In this document: piece after piece, positions 57,323-64,000 of the stretch | Layout: each line of letters begins with the position of its first letter | Numbering within the stretch: the first letter of the stretch is position 1 | From: Helianthus annuus | Taxonomy: Eukaryota; Streptophyta; Magnoliopsida; Asterales; Asteraceae | Length of the DNA: 64,000 nt | Assembly (NCBI RefSeq): GCF_002127325.2 | Contig: NC_035447.2 | Coordinates: forward strand, 23,232,442 to 23,296,441 | Direction of reading: 5' to 3' | Notes under the pieces: model-generated | Seen by the model: the letters and a program-made list of their open reading frames with translations, nothing else | What the model was told of the DNA's origin: nothing | Database searches by the model: none | Position numbers and translations under genes: made by a program

Positions 57323-58190
57323 ATGTTGTTTTGTAGAACTCCCGTTTAGGGCAAAGTATTGTACTGCTTAATCTTTATTAGTGGAATGATTGCATTTAAG
57401 TTTTCATGATTGTTTATTATAAATAAGTATATGTGTAAACTTAAAATAAAAAGTAAAATAAAATTAACATTCCTAAAATAAAGAAGATCTACCATGAATA
57501 GAAAATGGTAAAATCTAAAAAGGGACAAGACCTAGCCATGTGTCATGTTAAGACAAGGCCAAGATGGTATTTCCATAATTAGATTCAGATCCATAATTAA
57601 CGTCTCAACTTAGGATTGATCTGCGTTATGTTAAAAAAGAGAATCTTAGGGGTAAAACACAGCCACGTGTCGTCGCAGACATGGCCAAGATGGTAGAACC
57701 TGTCTAAAAGATTCCAAAATTTTGCTAACATCTGTAAGTATGTTAACATTATAGGCAAATTGTGATGCAGTAAAAATCACATAGGCCATCTTTGAAAATT
57801 GGGTTAATTTGAAATTCCCTGTAAGTAAATAACCATCCTTTGGGGATGAAGTACCTACGGGTAATAAATAAATGTCCTATGGGACTAAGGGACAGTAGAA
57901 GTCTGCAACTCCCTGTCTAAAAAGGGATAATGAACTCTGATTCAAACCCTAATGCCTTGATTCTGTGAGAATCCTGGTTATAATTAAAACTTGTCTACGT
58001 GACTTGGCCTTTTGGTGCCAATATTAAAATTTTAATGTAGGATTATAATAAAGGTCCTGTATAAGTAGTTAATTAACAAATTAACCAGCAATGACTATTT
58101 AAAGCCATGGTTAATAAAAATCTAAAATACTGTGTTAGCTTCTAAATAAAACCTTGCCCATTATTGTTTATATGTAGCAGTTGAAGCTAC
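57323..58190. other. Spacer between Tekay-1 hairpins and gag
   Basis: AT-rich, about 870 bp. I see no coding frame. Two phrases, ACATGGCCAAGATGGTA and a close copy, occur near 57550 and 57680, hinting at an old internal duplication. Confidence 0.45.
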
Positions 58191-59438
58191 ATGGCTAGGT
58201 CGGACGAGGTAAACAGTCGTCCGGTGGAAAATCACGAGAATGCAAGGATACAGTTAATGGGCGCAGAGCTGAAAGCGCTTGTTGATGATGCTGTTACAAA
58301 GGCTTTAGAGTGGCAGTATAGTGAGTACAGTGGGACCCATAATAGGACCCTGTCTACACCGCATAATAAGTCTAAGACTCACTCGGAGTCCCACAGCAAG
58401 CCACCCTCTGTTCAACCCAAGTCTAAAAAGGATGAGTCCAAGAAGGATGATGATAGACATTCTTCAAATGAAAACAATGATCATCCCAAGAAGATTGTGT
58501 TTGATGATGCCCCACGTGCCAAAGGTTGCACGTATAAATACTTTGTGTCTTGTAAACCCCGGGATTTTAATGGGGAAAAGGGGGTTGTGGACTGTATGAC
58601 TTGGCTAGATGAGATGGACACTGTTGTGGACATCAGTGGGTGTGCTGAAAGGGATATTGTGAAGTTTGTATCCTAGTCGTTTAAAGGTGAAGCCTTGGCC
58701 TAGTGGAGGTTATTAATTTAGGCTAAGGGGAAGATTCCACTGTACAACATGTCGTGGGATCAATTTGTTGCTCTCATCAAAGAGAACTATTATCCTCAAC
58801 ACGAAGTGGAGAAGATAGAATCTAATTTTCTGTCCTTGGTCATGAAGAACCTGGATTGCCAGGCTTACCTCACAAGCTTCAATACCCTGTCAAGGTTAGT
58901 TCCGTACCTGGTGACACCAGAACCAAAAAGGATAGCCCGTTTCATAGGGGGTCTGGCCCCAGAAATCAAAGCGAGTGTCAAGGCCTCTCGGACCGCTACC
59001 TTTAGGTCAGCAGCTGACATATCTCTATCCCTTACGTTGGACGCTGTTAGGCAGAGATCATTGAGAAGTACGGATGCTGAAAAGCGGAAACGCGAAGATG
59101 ACGGCTCGCGGCGCTCAAACAAGAAGCGCAAGGGGAACAACGACCACAAGAAAGGGTCGGAATCCAAGAAGGATGGGCATCAGTCGGGTGATAAGCCAAG
59201 GTGCAAGGTTTATAAGAAGCACCATTTTGGGAAGTGCAGGATTGAGTCTAGATCCTCATCTCAGCCAAAAGCATGTGGGATTTGCAAGTCCCCAGATCAC
59301 AAGGCATTAGATTGTAAGAAACTTAAGGATGCCACCTGCTATAACTGTAATGAAAAAGGGCATCTTAGGCCCAACTGCCCGAAGCTTGCAAAGAAGGCAG
59401 AGGAAGGAAAGAAGACCAACGCCAGGGTCTTCAGATGA
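58191..59438 (+). pseudogene. gag: Tekay-1 gag
   Basis: Start MARSDEVNSRPVENHE. A charged N-terminal region is followed by the conserved GCTYKYFVSCKPRDFNG and the gag domain (SWDQFVALIKENYYP, YLTSFNTLSRLVPYL). The C-terminal part is basic, with Cys-rich segments CGICKSPDHKALDC and CYNCNEKGHLRPNC. UAG stops lie at 58674, 58701 and 58719, all where Gln or Trp codons are expected. UGA at 59436-59438 reflects loss of one base: the protease frame (MNVQEAV) continues directly. Compared with Tekay-2 there is no intron before GCTYK. Confidence 0.88.
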
Positions 59439-59791
59439 ATGTTCAGGAGGCGGTACAGAACGATAACGTGATAACAGGTACATTCCTTATAAATGATGTC
59501 TACGCAAGAGTATTATTTGATTCTGGGGCGGATAAGTCTTTTGTAGATAATAAGTTCTGTGAATTACTGAAACTACCTGTTAAAGCCTTAAGTGTAAAAT
59601 ATGAAGTGGAATTAGCTGATGGAACCATAGAAATAGTTTCGACTGTATTAGATGGATGTGTCCTATCCATTAGGAACTACTCTTTTGCTTTGTCCTTGTT
59701 GCCCTTTAAACTAGTAGGCTTTTATATAGTGATAGGTATGGATTGGTTATCCATAACCAAGCCCAGATTGTATGCAACAAGAAACAAGTAG
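59435..59791 (+). pseudogene. Tekay-1 protease
   Basis: ATG overlaps the gag stop. VITGTFLINDVYARVLFDSGADKSFV contains the DSG active site, split here as VLFDSGADKSFV. GMDWLS near the end is the usual C-terminal protease motif. The frame is lost just after it by another one-base indel, and the polymerase frame starts at the overlap (59743). Two successive one-base losses suggest decay rather than programmed shifting. Confidence 0.85.
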
Positions 59792-62778
59792 TAATCAAGA
59801 CTCCATCTGGTGAGCCACTCACTATTCAGGGAGATACTCAACATGGATTGCCTGAGCAAGTGACTATGCTCAAGGCATCCAGATGTCTGAGTAAGGGTTG
59901 TGTCATTTATATGGCACAAGTAACCATCGATGAGAAGAAGCCCAGGATCAAAGACATACCAGTCATTTCTGATTATCCCAAAGTTTTTCCGGAAGAACTA
60001 CCTGGTTTGCCACCAGATAGACAAGTGGAATTCAGGATTGACATTATCCCCGGAGCTGCACCAGTGGCCAGAGCACCATATAGATTAGCACCAACGGAAA
60101 TGAAGAAATTAAGAACGCAACTAGATGAATTGCTAGCTAAAGGTTTCATTAGACCTAGTTCATCTCCATGGGGAGCGCCGATTTTGTTCGTTAAGAAGAA
60201 GGATGGATCAATGCGTCTATGCATTGATTATCGTGAGCTAAATAAGGTTACTATCAAGAACAGATATCCTTTGCCCAGAATCGATGATCTGTTCGACCAG
60301 CTTCAAGGAGCAAGTTACTTTTCCAAGATAGATCTCAGGTCAGGCTATCATCAATTAAAGGTCAAGGAGGAGGATGTACATAAGACTGCATTCCGGACTC
60401 GTTATGGTCACTACGAGTTCCTAGTGATGCCTTTTGGGCTCACCAATGCACCTGCTGCATTCATGGATCTCATGAATCGCGTATGCAAACCTTACCTGGA
60501 CAAATTTGTCATCGTCTTCATCGATGACATCCTCATCTACTCGAAGAGCCAAGCTGACCACGAGAAGCATCTTAGATGCATTCTTAAACTGCTTCATCAA
60601 GAGAAGCTCTATGCCAAGTTTTTGAAGTGTGAATTTTGGCTTCGTGAAGTTCAATTTCTTGGACATGTTGTGAGTAAACGTGGAATTCAAGTGGATCCCG
60701 CGAAGATAGAAGCTATTATGAACTGGCTAGAGCCGAAGACGCCCACAGAGATCCGCAGCTTTCTAGGATTGGCAGGATACTACCGACGCTTCATTGAAAA
60801 TTTTTCAAGGATTGCTGCACCCTTAACTGCGTTAACACGTAAGAATATTAAATTTGATTGGGGACCCAAGCAGCAAGAATCTTTTGATATCTTGAAGCAG
60901 AAATTGAGCAATGCTCCAGTGTTGACTCTACCTGAAGGTATTGAAGAATTTGTGGTATATTGCGATGCATCACACACCGGGATGGGTTGTGTGCTTATGC
61001 AGAAAGGCAAGGTCATTGCCTACGCTTCACGTCAACTGAAGGTGCACGAGAAGAACTACACCACCCATGACTTGGAGTTGGGTGCCATTGTATTTGCACT
61101 GAAGCTATGGAGGCACTACTTATATGGAACTAAGTGTGTGATCTACTCTGATCACAAGAGCCTTCAGCACTTGTTCAATCAGAAGGATTTGAACATGAGG
61201 CAGCGACGCTGGATGGAAACTCTGAACGATTATGACTGTGAAATAAGATACCATCCAGGCAAGGCCAATGTAGTCGCAGATGCCATAAGCAGAAAGGAGA
61301 GAGTAAAGCCTTTAAGGATCAATGCCAAGCGCAGTGAGATAAAGAACAGTCTGAATGAAAGATTGTTAGCAGCACAAAAGGAAGCTGTGCTAGAAGCTAA
61401 CTATCCCGAGGAAAAGTTAGGAGTAACTGAAGAACAGTTATCCTATGATAAGGACGGGATGTTGAAATTGAATGGACGAATATGGGTTCCTGTGTATGGA
61501 GGACTTCGAGATGTTATTCTCAAGGAAGCCCATAGTTCCAAGTATTCCGTTCATCCTGGAGCTGATAAGATGTACCAGGATTTAAAGGCAAATTATTGGT
61601 GGATAGGCTTGAAAAAGTCTATAGCTGCTTATGTAGCTAAATGTCTGACGTGTGCTCAGGTAAAGGCTGAACATCAGAAGCCGTCTGGTTTGCTGCAACA
61701 GCCTGAAATTCCCACTTGGAAATGGGAAATGGTAACAATGGATTTCATCACCAAGTTGCCTAAGACGCAGAAAGGAAACGATACAATATGGGTCATAGTT
61801 GATAGAATGACTAAGTCAGCACATTTCCTGCCCATTAAAGAGACTTACAGTTCTGACATGTTAGCCCAACTGTACGTTGATAAGATTGTATCTCTGCATA
61901 GAGTACCAGTGGCTATTATCTCGGATAGAGATACAAGATACACGTCACATTTTTGGAAGAGTTTCCAACAGTCTCTGGGCACGCAATTGAATTTTAGTAC
62001 AGCTTACCATCCTCAAACGGATGGGCAGAGTGAGCGTATTATTCAAACGCTGGAAGACATGCTACGTGCATGCGTTATAGATCTAGGTGGTAGTTGGGAT
62101 AGGCACCTACCCTTAGTCGAATTCTCCTACAACAATAGCTACCATACCAGCATTCAGGCTGCACCTTTTGAGGCACTGTATGGTAGGAAGTGCAGAACGC
62201 CCATCTGTTGGGCAGAAGTAGGAGACACTCAATTATCGGGCCCTGATATAGTCTTTGAGACTACGGACAAGATTTTCCAGATTCACGATCGCCTTAAAGC
62301 TGTCCGGGACAAGCAGAAGAGCTATGCTGATAAGAGGCGAAAACCTCTCAAGTTTGAGGTTGGCGATAAAGTCTTGCTCAAAGTATCACCTTGGAAAGGG
62401 GTGATGCGTTTTGACAAGAAAGGTAAGTTAAGCCCGAGGTACATAGGACCGTTCGAGATCATTGAGTGTATTAGATCAGTGGCTTATAAGTTAAACTTAC
62501 CTGAAGAGCTCCGTGGTATTCATAACGTATTCCACGTTTGTAATCTGAAGAAATGTCTAGCTGACGAATCGCTAGTCATACCACACGCAGATGTGCACAT
62601 AGACGAGAGCTTAAAATTTGTTGAAAAACCTGTGTCGATTGAGGATTGGCAGGTGAAGAAACTTCAAAGGAAACTTGTGCCTATCATCAAGGTGAAATGG
62701 GATGCCCGTAGAGGTCCTGAATATACGTGGGAGTTAGAGTCCACAATGAAAGAGAAGTACCCTCAATTGTTTCAGTAA
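59743..62778 (+). CDS. pol: Tekay-1 reverse transcriptase, RNase H, integrase and chromodomain
   Basis: 1011 open codons. [26 protein letters not shown] (FIDD at about residue 259). RNase H: YCDASHTG (Asp about 408), DLELGA, SDHKSLQ. Integrase: zinc region [11 protein letters not shown]...[12 protein letters not shown], catalytic Asp about 667, Asp 728 (ISDRD) and Glu 764 (GQSER), i.e. D,D35E spacing. A GPFEI region and a C-terminal chromodomain-like segment follow ([12 protein letters not shown] to EKYPQLFQ). The start codon is nominal, as this is the rest of a polyprotein. The chromodomain would direct integration to chromatin. Confidence 0.94.
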   Translation: MVIHNQAQIVCNKKQVVIKTPSGEPLTIQGDTQHGLPEQVTMLKASRCLSKGCVIYMAQVTIDEKKPRIKDIPVISDYPKVFPEELPGLPPDRQVEFRIDIIPGAAPVARAPYRLAPTEMKKLRTQLDELLAKGFIRPSSSPWGAPILFVKKKDGSMRLCIDYRELNKVTIKNRYPLPRIDDLFDQLQGASYFSKIDLRSGYHQLKVKEEDVHKTAFRTRYGHYEFLVMPFGLTNAPAAFMDLMNRVCKPYLDKFVIVFIDDILIYSKSQADHEKHLRCILKLLHQEKLYAKFLKCEFWLREVQFLGHVVSKRGIQVDPAKIEAIMNWLEPKTPTEIRSFLGLAGYYRRFIENFSRIAAPLTALTRKNIKFDWGPKQQESFDILKQKLSNAPVLTLPEGIEEFVVYCDASHTGMGCVLMQKGKVIAYASRQLKVHEKNYTTHDLELGAIVFALKLWRHYLYGTKCVIYSDHKSLQHLFNQKDLNMRQRRWMETLNDYDCEIRYHPGKANVVADAISRKERVKPLRINAKRSEIKNSLNERLLAAQKEAVLEANYPEEKLGVTEEQLSYDKDGMLKLNGRIWVPVYGGLRDVILKEAHSSKYSVHPGADKMYQDLKANYWWIGLKKSIAAYVAKCLTCAQVKAEHQKPSGLLQQPEIPTWKWEMVTMDFITKLPKTQKGNDTIWVIVDRMTKSAHFLPIKETYSSDMLAQLYVDKIVSLHRVPVAIISDRDTRYTSHFWKSFQQSLGTQLNFSTAYHPQTDGQSERIIQTLEDMLRACVIDLGGSWDRHLPLVEFSYNNSYHTSIQAAPFEALYGRKCRTPICWAEVGDTQLSGPDIVFETTDKIFQIHDRLKAVRDKQKSYADKRRKPLKFEVGDKVLLKVSPWKGVMRFDKKGKLSPRYIGPFEIIECIRSVAYKLNLPEELRGIHNVFHVCNLKKCLADESLVIPHADVHIDESLKFVEKPVSIEDWQVKKLQRKLVPIIKVKWDARRGPEYTWELESTMKEKYPQLFQ

Positions 62779-62796
62779 ATCTCGAGGTCGAGATTT

Positions 62797-62814
62797 CTTT
62801 TAAGGGGGTGAGGA
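62797..62814 (+). other. Polypurine tract of Tekay-1
   Basis: TTAAGGGGGTGAGGA immediately before the LTR start (CGTAACACC here, TGTAACACC in the 5' copy). Confidence 0.85.
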
Positions 62815-64000
62815 CGTAACACCTCGAAAATTCATGTCCAATAATGTATAAACACGTGTCATAAGCTCTAAACGTGAGAAAGAATACTTTAAAGGGACTA
62901 AAGTTGACAAACGGGGAAACTATGCGAATATAAGGGTCCAGTGTGTCAACAATGGATAAATATATTCCAAAATAGCCCTACATAATGTTTATACTTTCAA
63001 ACGAATAAATCATGGATCATACGAAGCTAAATATGAAAGAAATTGAGGAATTACAAACTACAGGGGCTAAATGTGTCAACATGTGCAAAGTATACCTCTG
63101 AGTGACCTTTTGGCAGACCCAAAGCATTGTAACGATAAAATATACTCACTAGAATATGTGGTTAAAATTTCATAAAGTTTCGTTATCGTATGAGAAAGTT
63201 ATGATCAAATTCGTGTACGAGGGGTTAAAAGCGTCAACGTTGAATTCTAAGGCCTTATGGATGATCTCAAAGTTAGTCAAGGACTTAACTAAGTTAATAA
63301 AGGTCCATGAGCCCTTAAAAATCAAGTTAGAGGGTTGAAATAGCAATTTGGAAGCTTAAAACCATGTTACAAAGGACCAGGGACCAAAAGTGCAAGGAAT
63401 AAAACTTGTTTGGCTGGTTCAGGAGGTCCAGGCGACCCGCGTAAAGATCCCTTATGATCTTACACGGGTCGCGTCAGGGTGCCAGTATCAGAAAACGTGG
63501 ACAGGTGCCTGTTAAGGCTGTTAACCGACTTAAAACGTTTGTTTCTTATACCAGGGGCTGCCCCAATGGTATTTCATGCATAGGGGGCACCTGTAATGAT
63601 CTTGTATCACCTGTAGACTCTTGTGGCATCATCAAATTCATCCATGAATGCTATATAAGAGGAAGAATGTTACAACTTGTGAACACTTGTATTTGCAAAC
63701 TCTCATAAGCTAACTTCTGGAGCTCCTCTGGTCAGCCACAAGCATCCTTAGCATCCCTAATCCTAATTAGGACTCTTGTAAGTGTCCTTAACCCTTCTAA
63801 ATTCGTTTTAGCTTAGTTAATTAGCTAAAAGTCAAACCGTCGTAATTAAGGTTTGACTTCGGGATTAGTCAATAATTACTCACTAATATCCCGAATTAAA
63901 AATACCTATAAGTAGGTAATTATGTGGGTAACAAACCCCTAAAAGGGTATTTCCAGATTCCCACTTTAACTATGTTAATTGTCGAGTCAAAGATGATTAT
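62815..64000 (+). repeat. Tekay-1 3' LTR (continues beyond window)
   Basis: Aligns with 10141-11326 at about 98% (26 substitutions and one indel by eye). The first base is C for T. Short ORFs here duplicate those in the other LTR and are not genes. Confidence 0.93.

Larger units (their letters stand above)
10141..64000 (+). mobile_element. Tekay-1: plus-strand Ty3/gypsy chromovirus, split by Tekay-2, 3' end beyond window
   Basis: The 5' LTR starts at 10141 and an almost identical LTR starts at 62815, just after the polymerase ORF and a polypurine tract. The coding order ORF0, gag, protease, RT-RNaseH-integrase-chromodomain lies at 55981-62778. Tekay-2 (12694-55880) is inserted between the 5' LTR and ORF0. 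The end of the 5' LTR, the primer site and part of Tekay-2's LTR seem to have been lost together. About 26 substitutions were counted over the first ~1186 bp of the LTR pair. The insertion disrupted Tat-2. Confidence 0.85.

Noticed and set aside
59435..59791. Programmed -1 frameshifts between Tekay-1 gag, protease and pol
   Set aside because: Each shift is explained by a single lost base within a motif that is continuous in relatives; no slippery heptamer seen.

Overview
The window looks like gene-poor, repeat-rich DNA of a flowering plant. Almost every base belongs to an LTR retrotransposon, and I found no host gene, tRNA or rRNA. The reverse transcriptases, the tRNA-Met-type primer sites, the very long chromovirus LTRs, the Tat-type gag with an antisense accessory gene and the SIRE-type copia gag are all plant features. 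The gag and ORF0 proteins resemble what I remember from Asteraceae repeats, but that family assignment is recollection, not a search. Element names used here (Tat-1, Tat-2, Tekay-1, Tekay-2, Sire-1, Sire-2, Sire-3) are local labels.

Layout. 1-6479 is the 5' end of a minus-strand Ty3/gypsy Tat element (Tat-1: LTR, gag-protease, RT-RNase H-integrase), inserted into the 3' LTR of an older minus-strand Tat element (Tat-2, 6480-10140). What remains of Tat-2 is its 3' region with a plus-strand, four-exon accessory gene. At 10141 a plus-strand chromovirus (Tekay-1) begins. Its 5' LTR is at 10141-12693, its coding region at 55981-62778 and its 3' LTR at 62815 to the window end. It is split by a minus-strand chromovirus (Tekay-2, 12694-55880). 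Tekay-2 is itself split twice. Sire-1 (16762-34911, minus, copia, gag only) sits between protease and RT, and Sire-3 (38101-51400, minus, copia, nearly complete) sits in an upstream ORF. Sire-1 carries Sire-2 (22430-32869, plus, copia) inside its gag. Target-site duplications TAATT (Sire-1), TGTTG (Sire-2) and AAACA (Sire-3) confirm three of the insertions, and interrupted reading frames resume in frame across Sire-1 and Sire-2. By-eye LTR divergence broadly follows the nesting order: Tekay-1 about 2.2%, Tekay-2 about 1.5%, Sire-1 about 1.7%, Sire-2 1 of 425, Sire-3 0 of 457.

The most unusual content is non-coding. The three copia elements share a covarying RNA hairpin downstream of their coding regions (7 copies, paired about 170 nt apart in each). 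They also carry dense arrays of a CGCT-core half-site in the leader (23-25 nt period in Sire-1 and Sire-2), and the same half-site forms an inverted pair just upstream of the LTR TATA box. In Sire-3 the LTR palindrome recurs, with compensatory changes, upstream of a second TATA box that seems to drive an intron-containing accessory gene (ORF3). The two chromoviruses have their own arrays of short covarying hairpins, and Tekay-2 has a candidate 90-nt intron in gag. In Tat-1 the only stop in about 1,900 codons between gag-protease and polymerase is UAA followed by CAA UUA, the tobamovirus-type readthrough context.
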